In this document: piece by piece, positions 1 through 12,114 of the stretch
Numbering within the stretch: position 1 is the stretch's first letter
Layout of the letters: the number at the start of each line of letters is the position of its first letter
Made by a program: the position numbers and the translations under genes
The notes under the pieces: model-generated
Told to the model about the DNA's origin: nothing
What the model saw: the letters and a program-made list of their open reading frames with translations, nothing else
The model's database searches: none
From: Pegoplata infirma
Lineage: Eukaryota > Arthropoda > Insecta > Diptera > Anthomyiidae
Reading direction: 5' to 3'
DNA: 64,000 nt
NCBI GenBank assembly: GCA_963921195.1
Contig: OY992536.1
Location: forward strand, 319,007,038-319,071,037

Positions 1-976
1 ACATTTACAAAAAAATTTCTATATATAAATAAAAAAAATTGCAAATTTATTTTAAAACTAACTTAAAACTAGAAACATTTTTTTTAAAAACTAAATTTTA
101 AACAGCTGTAAATATATAACAAAAAATAAATTGAAACTCAAGGGGTCAAAACTTTTAAAGGTATCCGTGTCGTAGTGCACTTCAATGTTTTAAGAAAAAT
201 GTCTAACGAAAATCATCTATAAACAATTGTAAAGTTATCGATAAAGCGTCTACATAATCATTTTCTACAGAAATTTTTACAGTGATCGATAACCTGATAA
301 TATAACAGAAAAATTTGTTATTTGTCACAAAATCGATAACACAAAATTTATAGAGAAAATTTTCTTAAAAGAAATTTAATAGTTATCAAATATAGAAAAT
401 GTTCCAGAAAAAATTCCAATCAAAAATTCAAGTCAATACCACTAACTTTCTATAGAAAATTTAAAAGTTATCGAAATAATGGATAACACAAGAAAATATT
501 ATAGAAAAAATTTAAAAAGTGTCGATAACACAAAATTTCTACACAAAATAACAAGGTTTTCAAAAGAAAATTGTAAAGTTATCGATAACAAAAAAAAAAA
601 AATATGTGTATAGTTTTCCAAAAAACAATGCCACTAACTTTTCTATAGAAAATCCAAAAGCCACTAACAAAAAAATCAATGCCACTAACTTTTCTATAGA
701 AAATTCAAAAGTTATAGAAAAAATGGATAACACAAGAAAATATTATAGAAAAAATTTAAAAAGTGTCGATAACAAAAATTTTCTACACAAAATAAGATTT
801 TTTTATTTATCGATAAATCAAAAAGAGAACACAAAATTTTCTATAGAAAATTTTTAAGTTATCGATAACACAAAGTTTTCGTCTGAAAATTGTATTTTCT
901 TAAGAAAATTCTAGTTATCGATAACACATAATTTTTGTAATAGAAAATGGTAGATATCGAAAAATCGAAAACACAA

Positions 977-2285
977 ATAATAAAATTTTTGTTATCGATA
1001 AAATTTTGTATAATCAAGTCTGCGATAACTACCATTTGCTAAAATATATTTTGTGTTATCGTTCATCGATAGATAAAATTAAAAAAAAAAAATTATTATC
1101 AATTAATCAATAGTTCAAAATTTTTCTGGGAACATTTTTGAGTTATTGATAACTCGAAAACAAAAAGAATTCCTATAGAAATCGATAAATCGAAAGGTAA
1201 AACAATTTTATAAAAAGATTGTGCAGTTATCGAAAACACAAAACTTTCTATAGAAAATCATAAAGTTATCGATAGCACAAAGATTTTCTTAGAAAAATTT
1301 TGAATTATCGATAAATTAATAATACAATTTTTATAGCCTACACCACTCTGTGGTACAGGGTATAATGAGTTTGTGCTGATGTTTGTAACTACCCGATATA
1401 TTGGTCCTAGACCTTCAAGTATACCGATCGACTCAGAATGACTTTTTGAGTCGATTTAGCGATGTCCGTCCGTCCGTCCGTCCGTCTGTCCGTCCGTCTG
1501 TCCATCTATCGGTTTAAACACGATACAGATCGCAATTTTTAATCAATTGACTTGAAATTTCAAACTTAAGTATTTTTTGGCCCAACGACGAAGCCTATTG
1601 AAATTGTAGAAAATCGGTCCATGTTAAGACCTATCCCCCATACAAACGACCCCTTTGAATTCGGCTTAAATGACTCTAATAACTGTATTATAATAGATAT
1701 CGCTTTAAAATTTATCAGGTAATCAAATTATTGTATGCACGAATCTTTATTCGAAGTTTCAAAGGAATCGGGTCAGTCCTTCTGGTAGTCCCCATACAAA
1801 CCACCCTCCCGATATTCACATAAATCCCTCAAAATTCATGAAAATGGAAATATTTTATAAAAATTGTATTTTTAGGTGTTAAACGTGTACTTTAGTAACC
1901 TAATCAAATAGGAATATAATTGTACCATTTTTGGACTTAGTCCCCTATATAAAAATTTCGTCCGATATTCAGTTAAATCGGTCTATTGACAAAAAAATTA
2001 ACCAATTCCACTGAAATTTGATCTGTGTGTGTTTTCTACACTAAATAAAGATCTAACAAAAGACAGATCCAATTAGTTCATGTTTGGCCTTGGGACTCAT
2101 TTTTCGGAAAACACTGGTGTAGGGTATCATATGGTCGGTCTTGACCGACTATAACTTTCTTACTTGTTTTTTTTTTTTTTAATTTTAGCTATCGATGAAC
2201 GATAACACAGCAAATGGTAGTTATCGCAGACTTAATTACACAAAATTTTATCGATAACAAAAATTTTAGTATAGAAAATTGTACA
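977..2285. repeat. long inverted repeat flanking the central element
   Basis: The arm at about 977-1090 (including CTGCGATAACTACCATTTGC and GTTATCGTTCATCGATAG) recurs as its reverse complement at about 2168-2285. The two ~110-bp arms enclose the dispersed repeat 1333-2172 plus spacer, so the block is a foldback structure. Confidence 0.75.
1333..2172 (+). repeat. dispersed dipteran repeat with GTCCGTCCGTC tract
   Basis: It starts TTTTTATAGCC..., has an imperfect hairpin ACCACTCTGTGGT, contains the polypyrimidine tract CCGTCCGTCCGTCCGTC (about 1466-1503) and ends ACTTTCTTACTTGTTTTT. It has no coding frame. Similar GTCCGTCCGTC sequences are scattered through fly genomes. It is probably a non-autonomous element, but I cannot assign it to a superfamily. 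Confidence 0.7.
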
Positions 2286-2896
2286 ACAAAATTTTCTAAA
2301 GAAAATTGTAGTTATGATAACTAAAAAAATTATAGTAAATTGTCGATAACAAAAAATGTCTATAGAAAATGTTTGAGTTATCGATAAATCGATAAAAAAG
2401 AACGTATAGAAAGTTTTGAGAGTTACCGATAATTCAAAAACCAAAAATAAAGAAAATCGATAACGAAAAAATGCTATACAAAATGGAAACTTTCGATTTA
2501 AAAAATTTATCGATAAAACAAAATTTTCTAAAAACAATTCTATACAAAAATTAAAAAAAAAAAAAAAAGAATTTATACGATCTCGATAACATAAAAATTT
2601 TCTAAAAAGTTATCAATAAGTCGAGGATACAAAATTATTTAAAAGAAAATTTCAGCTATCGATAAATTGAAATAAAAAAAGTTCCTTGAAAAATTGTGGA
2701 GTTATAGATAATTCCACTACACAAAATTTTCTTTCGAAAACAGGAAATTAAAGTGATATCGACAGTAAAAAATTTTTTATGAGTTATCAATAGTTCGATA
2801 ACACAACATTATCTATTGAAAATCCTGTCGTTATCGATAATTAGATAGCTATCGAAAGAAACTAAATAGTTATCAACACCAACGAATTTTTTAAAT

Positions 2897-3690
2897 TAAA
2901 AACACACAAAAAATCTATAGAAAATTGAAATTATCGATAACACAGAATTTTCTACAGAAAATTGAAGAAATCGATAACAAAATATTTTCAATAGAAAATT
3001 GTAGTAATCGGTAAATTTAAAAACAAAAATTTTTATCGGAAATTCTGGAGTTATCGATAAATCGATAACACAAAACTATCTATAGAATATTACAGTTATT
3101 AAGTTTCTATATTGATATAAAAAAAATTCGATTACACAAAATTTTCTTTCGAAAACAGCATATTATAGAGATATCGACACTACAAAAATTTTTATGAATA
3201 AGATTTTAAAGTTATCGATAGTTCGATAACAAAACATTATCTATTGAAAATCCTGGCGTTATCGATAATAATTAACAAAAAAAATCTATAGAAAATTGTA
3301 GAGTTATCAATAAATCGAAAACACACAAAAAATCTATAGAAAATTTAAATTATCGATAACACAGAATTTTCTACAGAAAATTGAAGAAATCGATAACAAA
3401 ATATTTTCAATAGAAAATTGTAGCAATCGGTAAATCGAAAAACAAAAATTTCTATCGAAAATTCTGGAGTTATCGATAAATCGATAACACAAAACTATCT
3501 ATAGAATATTACAGTTATTAAGTTTCTATATTGATATAAAAAAAAATCGATTACTCAAAATTTTCTTTCGAAAACAGCATATTATAGAGATATTGACACT
3601 ACAAAAATTTTTATGAATAAGATTTTAAAGTTATCGATAGTTCGATAACAAAACATTATCTATTGAATATCCTGGCGTTATCGATAATTA
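2897..3690. repeat. ~420-bp recent tandem duplication in the array
   Basis: The block from about 2897 is repeated almost exactly from about 3318. Landmarks are CTATAGAATATTACAG (3079/3498) and GTTATCGATAGTTCGATAAC (~3211/3631). The few differences show it is far younger than the degenerate 35-40 bp units inside it. Confidence 0.75.
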
Positions 3691-4329
3691 GATAGTTATG
3701 GAACGAAAATTGGATAGTTATCTATAACAACGAATTTTCTGTATAAGATTGTAGAGTTTTTGATAATTAACAAAAAAAAATTCTATAGAAAATTGTAGAG
3801 TTGTCAATAAATTGAAAAAATCTAAATAAAACTGTAGAGTTATCAATATGGAAAACTAAAAAATCTATAGAAAATTTAAATTGTCGATAACACAGAGTTT
3901 TCTACAGGAAATTGTAGAAGTCAATAACACATTATTTTCAATAGAAAATTGTAGTTATCGATAAATCGGCAAAATTAAAATTTCTATCGAAAATTGTTGA
4001 GTTATCGATAATCCGATAACCCAAAACTATCTTAAGAACATTACAGTTATTAAAAATTTTAGAAAATTGTGGAGTTATCGATAAAAAAGATTTGAGAGTT
4101 ATCAATAATCGATATTTTAAGATTTTCTCTATAATTTATAGAGTCAACTATAAATAAACAGATTTTTTTTAGTAGAAAATTATAAAGTTATCGATAAATC
4201 GATAACACAAAATTGTGTATAGAAAAATATTGAGTTATTGACACAAAAAAATTTTTTTTTATAGAAAATTGCCATTATTTTGAAACCGATAACACAAGAT
4301 TGTCTATAAGAAAAAATCTATTATTCAAA

Positions 4330-4850
4330 ATTGTCTAGAGTTCCTTCTTTAATTTACTCACACAAAAAATTATTGGCTAAAAATTTTCAATTAAATCTAT
4401 TGATCAACAAAATTTAAATGAGTCAATCAATGTTTTGATTGAATTTTTTTTCAAAATACCAAATTTTGTTTCTGTTTAATTTATTTGAATAGATTAATTG
4501 AAAAATATACCAAATAATAGGGTTTTACTTTTTTATTGTTTGGAACATATAGGAAAGAAAAAAAGATGAATTTTTTGATAATTTTGTCATAACCTTACAA
4601 TTCATTTGTTACTTAAATCAATCATTATTTTGATTGACTTTAAATAAGAAAGTGATCAAATTTTTGATCAAAATCGAAAAAATGTTTGATTGAAAAAATT
4701 TTCAATAAATTACCTACAATTTGATGATTGGTATAACAATTTTCTTAATTGGAGAAATTTCAATCAAAAAATTAATTGAATCCGCGTTTTTGTTGATTGA
4801 AATTCGTTTCAAATTTTTTCTGTGCTGATTTAATCCCCTTATTAAAAAAA
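4330..4850. repeat. interspersed repeat, second copy at 45975-46370
   Basis: It shares TTATTGGCTAAAAAT, TTGATCAACAAAATTTAAAT and GAGTCAATCAATGTT with 45975-46370 in the same orientation. It is rich in small palindromes such as CAATCAATGTTTTGATTG. No coding potential is seen. Confidence 0.65.
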
Positions 4851-5707
4851 AAAAAATATTTATAAAATTTGGAGTTATCAATTTTTTTCGTTATAATCAC
4901 AGCTGTTTGAATTTTTTTTATAATTTATTTTTTTAATTATTTAAAAAATATATTTTTTTTTTAACTAACAATTTCATTTTCATAACTAAAATTTAACTGC
5001 AAAGGCACAAGTCAACTTAAAAACAATTTCCTTTTTTTATAAAAAATCTTAAAACTTTTTCAAAAAATAATAAAATTTTATTTTTATATTTAATATTTAA
5101 TATTTAATATTTAATATTTAATATCTTTTAAATTTAATTTCTTTTAATTTCAAATTTGTAAAGAAGAAATATAAGTGTTTTTTTTTTGGAAACTTTTTCC
5201 ATAATTGCTTTTAATTTTTTTTTTTTTTTAAGAAAAATATATATAGATATAAATAAATATAATAATATTAAACACAACTAACCTGTTTTAAGCTGTAAAT
5301 TATTTTTTTTTAGAAAAAATTATATATAATGCATATAAAGTCATATATCAGAGGATTATTGTTATGGAATATAACAATGCCAGGTAAGGGGTCCCTTATT
5401 AAAGACAGGCTTTTGTGGTAAAAAAAAATTTAACTATTGTAATTTATAAATAATAAAAGCTAAAAATTTGTTCGTTTTTTTTTGATATTATTGTTTAACA
5501 CTTCAAAAAATATATAATAACACAATATTTTTTTTTTTATTTTTTTTAAAGAAAAAATATTAAAAATTTAACCTAAAAAAAACGAGATTACTTTAAAAAA
5601 AGAAAATTTCTTTAACTCAATAGAAAAAAAAAATAAACAATAATTTTTTTTTGTTAAGAAAAAATATAATTCACTTTGATATTTTTAATTTTTTGATTAA
5701 TTTAAAT
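4850..5707. other. AT-rich 3' flank / candidate 3' UTR of how
   Basis: It is very AT-rich with a five-fold TTTAATA repeat near 5090-5120. Apart from the inverted exon echo at 5342-5421, nothing gene-like is seen. It should include the HOW(L) 3' UTR on the minus strand. Confidence 0.4.
5342..5421 (+). repeat. inverted, degenerate echo of the how terminal exon
   Basis: Read on the plus strand, this stretch carries, in order, ATATCAGAG, GGGGTCCC and AGGCTTTT. The same order and similar spacing occur on the minus strand in exon 5708-5811 (ATATCAGAG, GGGGTCCC, AGGCTTTAT). A ~25-nt insertion containing the hairpin ATTGTTAT/ATAACAAT separates the first two blocks. No frame survives. It lies about 300 nt 3' of the HOW(L) stop and, being inverted, could pair with the exon in the transcript. 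It may be a broken inverted duplication. Chance similarity is not fully excluded. Confidence 0.45.
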
Positions 5708-5811
5708 TTATTGGATCTCTATAAAGCCTGGCTTAGTGGGGACCCCTACAGCAGCTCTCTGATATGGATGTTCACGATTAGCCGCCAAACGTCGTTGTTT
5801 AATGGCTCCTA
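5708..5811 (-). CDS. how: how terminal exon: HOW(L)-type nuclear C-terminus
   Basis: The acceptor GTATTTTAG (5820-5812) is followed by TA GGA GCC..., so the spliced protein continues S-V-GAIKQRRLAANREHPYQR, then AAVGVPTKPGFIEIQ and TAA at 5710-5708. This 33-residue tail matches the Drosophila HOW(L) end and contains EHPYQR. The same HPYQR stretch ends QKI-5, where it is part of the nuclear localisation signal. The exon lies 19.2 kb from exon 24981-25295. It is far GC-richer than its surroundings. AATAAA overlaps the stop codon (plus-strand TTTATT, 5707-5712), but a usable poly(A) site there would leave almost no 3' UTR, so the real end is probably further down. Confidence 0.92.
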
Positions 5812-6638
5812 CTAAAATACATGGTATAATATTAATAAATTATTATAATTTTAAATTTATATAATAAAAAATATAATAATAATAATAATATTCAATTTGA
5901 TTTTGATTTTGCTAAACTACTAAAATCTAAATAAAAATAATATTTAAAAAAAAAAAAAAAACTGTTTAGCCAATATTTTGAGTTTTTAAGAGATTTTCTT
6001 AATAAGTTTCATAAATTCTTTGGAATGAAACGTATTGAAAATTTATAAATTGTAAAAAAAAATTGTGATCAAAAAAAAACATAAATGATTTTTAATTTAT
6101 ATGAAAAAATAACCGAGAAAACTAAAAACTTTTTCCTATTTTTAAACGATAAAAATAAAATTAAACCCTAAAAATAACTTAAATTTGTTTTTACGGTTAA
6201 AAAATATTATTAAAATTATATTGTAAAAAATATTGTATTTGAAGATGGTTTGTTTTTTAAGTTTCAATTGCTGACTAGTTATTAAAATTATATGTTGATT
6301 ATTGTTAAACAAAATTTGTGGACGGAAACTGTGTGAGCTTTTTACTTTTTTTCAAATTTATAAAAAAAATATTCTTTTTTTTTTAAAAAGTAAAAAACCT
6401 TAAACTATTACTTTTCTATGGATATTTGTGTAGAATCTTGTTAAAACATAAAATCTATTTAAATTTTCTATAAAAATATAAATAAAATTTCTACCACACA
6501 TAAAATCTCAAAATAATTAAAACACAATTTTAGAAAATTAAGGGAAAAACAATTTTTTTTAAAGATTTTCTAAAAAAAAAATTTAACGGAAATTTACAAC
6601 AAATAAACCGGTCCACTCAGAAAATTATGCAAGTTACT
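5812..6638. other. AT-rich intron without recognisable features
   Basis: This is the proximal part of the 19.2-kb last intron, with simple A- and T-rich sequence and a short ATAATAATA microsatellite near 5872-5890. No coding exon or TE terminus is seen. Confidence 0.5.
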
Positions 6639-7422
6639 ACACTCATAATAATAACTCTGTAAAATACTCTGTAAAATGACTGTAATCTCAATTCAACAGA
6701 TATTTGACAGAGTTTTCTGTCAAAATACAGATTTAAAGAAAAAACTTTGTATTTTGTTGTGACAAAAAAACAAAGTTTCCTCTGTTATATTACTCTTTAC
6801 TTTGTAATCTTAATTTTACAGATAATTAACAGAGTTTTCTGCTAAAATACAGATCTAAGCAAAATACTTCGTATTTTTTTATAGCCAAAAAAGTTTTCTG
6901 TTTTGAGTAGTTTTTGTTTTTGTTACAAAGCATCAAAATTTTATCTGTATATTTTTTTTTTTGAGAAAAAGTTGAAAAAGTAGCAAAAAAAGTTATCAAA
7001 ATTTATTTCTCAGAAATCTTATAAAAATTTTACAAAATAACATGCATTTACCTAAACTCTGTAAATTTACAGAGTTTTTTTTTTGCATCAAATATATGTA
7101 AATTTCATAGTTTTCCTTTCTAAATGGTGGTTTATTTAACCAATATTTTACTAGAAACTCTGTAAATTAACAGTTTTTTTTGTCCAAATCATTTTACAGA
7201 GTTTTATGGTAAAATTACAGAGTTTCCTCTGTAAAAAAGCTTTCATATTTAACCAATTTTTTACTATAAACTCTGTAAATTAACAGTTTTTTTCTGTCAA
7301 AATCATTTTACAGAGATTTTTAGTAAAATTACCAAGAAATGTTGTTAGCTGGAAAAGTATGGTGTACTCTGTTAAATTAGCAGAGTTTTTCTGTAATTTA
7401 ACAGAGTTATTATTTTGAGTGT
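6639..7422. mobile_element. palindromic MITE with ACTCTGTAAATT core repeats
   Basis: The termini ACACTCATAATAATAACTC (from 6639) and its imperfect complement ending GAGTGT (7422) form inverted repeats of about 25 bp. The interior repeats ACTCTGTAAATT/AATTTACAGAGT several times, including a perfect 24-bp palindrome at 7054-7077. There is no coding capacity. Target-site duplication is unclear. Confidence 0.65.
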
Positions 7423-7424
7423 AC

Positions 7425-8125
7425 ATGTTAGTTGTTTGTATGTTTTACAGTAGTTAGTTGTTTTCAACTTTGTTGTTTTCAACTACAAAGTTGTTTTCAA
7501 CTACAAACCAGGATGTCTAAATTTTTTGAAAAATTAAAAAATTTTTCTTTCACACTTTTCTCAATTCAAAACCATATATAACAAATCAAAAAAAAATATA
7601 ATACATAATTATAATTAGAGCCTGAGCTCGACTGTCTTTACAGAAAACAATAATTTACAAAGTCAGTTGTTTTTGTATGAAAAATATCAAACAACTATTT
7701 CTGTTAGTTATTTTAAGTCGTTTTTTTGAACAACTAACAAAAAAGTACTGTGATGTAGTAACAGTTATTCAAAGTAGTTAATTTTATTTTTTATCTCTGA
7801 AAATTTTTCTAAGTTTTTTTTCCAAAAAAATAAAAATAAATTTTCGTTTTTTATTTTCCTTTAACAACTTAAAAAAAAAAAAAACTTGGAAAAAATTTCG
7901 ATTCAATTTTTTTTCGGAAAAATTTTTTGAAAAAAAAAAAAAATATATATTAATTATTTTCTTTTTACTACATTTTAGTTGTTTTGACTACAAATGTAAG
8001 TAGTTTTTACTACACAAGTCAGTTGTTTTTTGTCAGTTAAAATAACTGACATTGTTAGTTGATTTAACTGAAAAAGTAGTTGACCCCAAAACAACTTACA
8101 AAGAAGTTATTTTTAGTGTCCGACC
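7425..8125. repeat. GTTAGTTG / CAGTTAAAATAACTG palindromic repeat
   Basis: Repeated GTTAGTTGTTTT and TTTTCAACTACA words lead to the hairpin GTCAGTTAAAATAACTGAC and an end TTTTTAGTGT. An inverted relative lies at 23110-23330. On the transcript strand several GTTAGT words read ACUAAC. Confidence 0.65.
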
Positions 8126-8205
8126 GAATATTCGGCTTCGGCCAAAAAGCACAATTCGGCCACAATTTTGGCCGAATAGGCCGAATACCGAATAATTGTA
8201 TAATA
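8117..8205. repeat. CCGAATATTCGG palindrome cluster
   Basis: Clustered TTCGGC/GCCGAA words include the 12-bp palindrome CCGAATATTCGG. This is an isolated island of higher GC in AT-rich intron, with no gene. Confidence 0.6.
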
Positions 8206-9975
8206 TTTGTGGTCACGTGTTGAAAAACACACCAAACTAACTTTGAATCCCACTAGTAAGCCACAAAAACATTTTACTAAGTGTTTTAGCAACTAAAAAC
8301 ATTTTTTACATTCAAAAAAAATTTTCGGTCGAAAAAAATTTACACTCTAAAATATATCTTTTTACAAAAATGTCCAAAAAAATTGTTTGTAAATTGTAAA
8401 ACAAAATCATTCTAGACAACATTCTCATGCATTTGAGTATCCCACCTAGTCGATTTTTTTTTTTTTTTATACCCTCCACTCTAGTGATAGAGGGTATATA
8501 TAAGTTTGTCATTCCGTTTGTAACACCTCGAAATATTGGTCTAGGACCCCATAAAGTATATATATTCATGATCCTCGATCGATTTTAAGACGATCTAGCG
8601 ATGTCCGTCCGTCCGTCTGTCCGTCTGTCTGTTGAAAACACGCTAACTTTTGAAAGACTTTACGGAGGCTCCTGAAGTTTGGCATATATGTTGGGCATTT
8701 ACCTGGTCAGGTTGGTATTGCAATCCAGCGAAATCAGTCCAGTGGTTCAAAAGTTATGAGCAAAAGACTGAATTTTGGCAAGGGTTTTTAGTGAATTTAT
8801 GAGATAAAAAGCACAATAACTTTCGAAAAGCAATTCTAAGGATGCTGAAGCTTGGCATATATATTTTGCGTTCCTCCAGCCTAGTTCGTAATGAATTTCA
8901 GCCAAATCGGTCAAGTGGTTCAAAAGTTATTAGCAAAACCGAGAATTTCAGATTAGCTTCACCTAAAATTCACGTGTTGAAACCCCGTTAAACATGTTTT
9001 TAAAACATTGGTAAGTCACAAAAATATTTTACAACGTATTTTTGTCACTCAAAAATATTTTTAAAACGAAAAAAATACACTCGAAAAAAATTTTCCACTC
9101 AAAAAAAATTTTACACTCAAAAAAAAAATTTAGTAAATTATTTTTTTTTTTTCAAAATTTACTAAAAAAAAGTTGTTTTACAAAAGATAAAATATTTCTA
9201 ATTAAAAATGTTATTTTTTTACGTTAGAAAATTTGATATTACACTCAAAATACTACATAGATTTACAATTTTTTTTTCTAATGCTGGTTAGCTAACTTTT
9301 AGCAAATTTTTAATTGAGATTAGCATGTTAGCAAAAATATCTTGTAAACTTCATTTAGCGCATTAGCAATTTTAAACAAAATTTGAACTAATTTTTTTTG
9401 CTAAATTTTAAATTGAGTTGACCAAATTTTTACAAGCTTTTTTGCTAATATTAGCAAAAATAAATGGTATTTTTTCCATTTTCAGAAAACTTAAAATGGC
9501 GCTATCTCGGAAACTAAGCCAGATAGAACAAAATGGAGGCTCTCTTGTCGGGTCCCGAGTTCACATGTGTTGACCCTAATGGGTCCTAACTTTGGATCCA
9601 AAAAAGTTAGCATTCCCGATAATTTTAAAATGCTCATATCTCGGTAAATATTGCCGACACAACAAAAAGTCCAAGAGCATTTTTGTAGCTCTCAACACGT
9701 AGAACAAGACCGAAAAGCTCTCCGAGTAATATTTTTGAAGTTATCGAGTTTTGTAAATCTCAAAACCCAGGTGTCCCCTAAAATCACGTATCTCAAAAAC
9801 TTAGCAAGGTAGAGCGAAACGGACACAAATTTTGGATCAAAAACTATGACGATTTAAGGAACTAGGTCTAGCCCCATCGGGGTCTGGACCTATCGGGTCC
9901 GAAACCAATGGGGTCCTCAAATGTGTATGAACTAAGTTGAAATAAAAAAATTTCAGTTAACTAATTTTTTCTAAC

Positions 9976-10925
9976 TTTTTTTTTTTTTTTTTTTTCTCAT
10001 TAATTTTTTTATTGAATCTTCACTAAAACTATGTGAACTAACAATAAGTTTTCAAATCTTAAAACTAATATAAATAGCTTAATATTAAGTCCGGCCAGTG
10101 CCAGACAAAATTTCACTTGCTCATAAATTATCCAATGTTTTCAAAAGCATCATCCTTCATTTTATAGTACCAGGTCAGTAGTGGCCCTCCTTCTTAGGCG
10201 TTGGTGACCACTATTATTTAGAAGATTACGCGCTAAATTGTTTGGATGTGATTCTAGTCTCCGTAGGTAGTTCTGGGTATGTCTCACAATTTCATCTTTA
10301 ACAAATGATACATTTAGATCTCTGTGTATGTTTGAGTTTCTAACGTACCAGGGGGCATCAGTAATCATTCTTAAAATGTTGTTCTGTTTTCTCTGTATTC
10401 TTTCCACATTAGACGCAGAGGCAGTGCCCCATAACTGAATACCATAGCACCATATAGGTTTTATAATAGAGCTGTAGATCAATAGTTTACAGTCTAACAT
10501 AAGTTTCGAGTTTCTCCCAATTAGCCAATTTACTGCAATAGTTTTTAATTTTATCTGGGTTAATTTTGCATCTATATGGTTTTTCCACGTAAGACGACGA
10601 TCCAGATGAATTCCGAGGTACTTAACTGTTGTGTGTTGAGGTACGATGTGATTATTAATCTGAATTTGGGGACATGTTTCTCGTCTCAACGTGAAAGTTA
10701 TGTGGATGCATTTCTGCTCATTAACTTTAATCTTCCACTTTTTCAACCAGTCTTCTAATTCAAGAATGTGACTTTGCAAAATACGAGTTGCTTCAAGTGG
10801 GTTATTATGAGAGCTCAAAATAGCTGTATCATCTGCAAATGTGGAAGTATGCGTATTTCGATTAGTTGGCATATCAGAGGTGTACAAAATATACAAAAGC
10901 GGTCCCAAAATAACTTTACCAAAAA
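9976..10925 (-). mobile_element. 5'-truncated Jockey-type LINE with poly(A) tail
   Basis: The minus strand carries the C-terminal part of a non-LTR reverse transcriptase, about 165 nt of 3' sequence and then a 20-base A run (plus-strand T run, 9976-9995). The 5' end is truncated within the reverse transcriptase near 10925, as usual for incompletely reverse-transcribed LINEs. It is nested in another repeat. Confidence 0.8.
10162..10925 (-). pseudogene. LINE ORF2 fragment: reverse transcriptase C-terminal half
   Basis: About 250 codons remain open to a stop at 10162. The recognisable part starts at GPLLYILYTSDMP. It then has TFADDTAIL, where FADD is the catalytic metal-binding box (usually YADD), followed by VKYLGIHLDRRLTWK, KPIWCYGIQLWG and NVERIQRKQNNILRMI, all typical of the Jockey/BS/X group. 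The endonuclease and the N-terminal half of RT are missing, so it cannot be autonomous. The in-frame Met at 10947 belongs to flanking sequence. The absence of internal stops suggests a fairly recent insertion. It is antisense to nothing in how, since it has the same strand as the gene. Confidence 0.85.
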
Positions 10926-11214
10926 ATTGTGGGTTCAAAATCAGCAAATTTTCTTGTAGGTTTACAAGCTTTTTTTGCTCACATTACAGTTTTTTTTTTG
11001 AGTGTACTTAAAAAGGGCATTGTGGAGGGTATCAATACATACGGCAAGGTCGAATTTAACTTTTTACTTGTTTTTTTTACAATTGAAAATGATGAAATGG
11101 CGGATTTTTAAGCAAAACAACGATCACTTAATTTTCAGATATTGTTATAATATAGCCCCAGGCTGGGCGCCAAATTACAAAAGTTTTTGTCACAAGTTTT
11201 TAATTAGTTCAAAT

Positions 11215-11640
11215 TCTGATTAATTTTTATTAAAAAATAAAAATTGTTTTATTCGGCCTTTAAAATATTATATTTTGAGTAGGTTTATTCTAGCTCGAGG
11301 TCATTATTTCCTTTACTGATTAAAACTATGATATTCTCATAGAATAATTTTCAAGAAAATTATTTTTCTGTTTTAAATTTATTTATGTTGATAATTTTTT
11401 GCAAGACTTAATTGACACGTGTTTCGGGATTTTTCAGACCCCATTGTCAAGATTATTTAGCAAAAATAAAAAACCCTTTGATTTTTTAAAGTGTTTTGAA
11501 AATCCCTGATGATGGCCAACGATGTTTGGCTGAAATATCGGAAAATATACAATATTCTAGTGAAAAATTGAAAAATTAAAAACAGAGTTTATATTTAACA
11601 ATACTTTTCTCGAACTTATGACCTTAAGCCGAACTAAATC
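11215..11640. repeat. CTCGAGGTC / ATATCGG foldback-type repeat
   Basis: It contains TTCTAGCTCGAGGTCATTAT near 11290 and CCTGATGATGGCCAACG with GAAATATCGG near 11507-11543. Part of it (11215-11400) matches 33335-33545 in reverse orientation. Similar modules occur in the foldbacks at 51798-52150 and 58086-60075. Confidence 0.55.
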
Positions 11641-12111
11641 AACAACATATGATTTATATTTTAATAAATTGTGACTGGACTTTCATTTATTGTAAATTTC
11701 TCAATAATGACTGTTTCCGACTTAAATTTTCTAAAATTGTGTAACTAAAAAACTCCCTAAAACAAAAACTTAATATATAATTTAGCACCTTTTTAGATTC
11801 AACATAATAAAGATTTAAATTAAAAACAAACAAAAAAATATAAACTTTCCTTAAACTAAATTAAAAAAACCTATAAAAAAATATCTTAAACATGAAATTC
11901 ACTTATTGCTTCCTGCTTTTGTTTCCAATAAAAAAATGACTATTGTAAAATTGCAACAAATAAAAAAAAATAATGGCACAAATTGGAAAATTCAAACGGG
12001 TACTAAACTACAAAAAATTCCCAGAATATACCGAATTTTATCAAAATGTAAAATGAACAAACTTTAATGTTAAAAAATGTGATTTTAAAAATAAATGGGG
12101 GAAAAAATTGT
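11641..12111. other. AT-rich intron, nothing recognisable
   Basis: No coding exon, terminal repeat or RNA gene was seen. Confidence 0.4.
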
Positions 12112-12114
12112 AAT

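Larger units (their letters stand above)
1..4330. repeat. GTTATCGATAAC / TTTTCTATAGAAAA minisatellite
   Basis: Degenerate tandem units of roughly 35-40 bp alternate two perfect palindromes, GTTATCGATAAC and TTTTCTATAGAAAA (often with ACACAAAA between). The array is interrupted by the dispersed repeat at 1333-2172. The open frames at 606-857 (+) and 2232-2537 (-) lie in these units and are not genes. The array lies downstream of how in transcript direction. Confidence 0.85.
9240..11005. mobile_element. ACACTCAAAA-ended element with TTAGCAAA repeats, LINE inside
   Basis: TACACTCAAAATACTAC (9239) and TTTTGAGTGTA (10995-11005) are inverted termini. The interior carries repeated GCTAACTTTTAGCAAATTTT-like words. 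It resembles the ACACTCA termini of the MITE at 6639-7422. The boundaries are approximate because of the LINE insertion. Confidence 0.45.
8462..11078 (+). mobile_element. dispersed GTCCGTCC repeat, interrupted by nested insertions
   Basis: The left part (8462-~8990) begins TTTTTTTATACCCTCCACTC and has GATGTCCGTCCGTCCGTC at about 8600. The right end (11008-11078) reads AAAAAGGGCATTGTGGAGG ... ACTTTTTACTTGTTTTT. Between them lie an ACACTCAAAA-ended element (about 9240-11005) and, inside that, the LINE. Section 9480-9920 is moderately complex non-coding repeat sequence of unknown type. Confidence 0.6.

Noticed and set aside
10576..11223. Several 60-73 codon plus-strand frames
   Set aside because: Those up to 10959 are antisense of the LINE reverse transcriptase. 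The others cover the repeat end and show no family.
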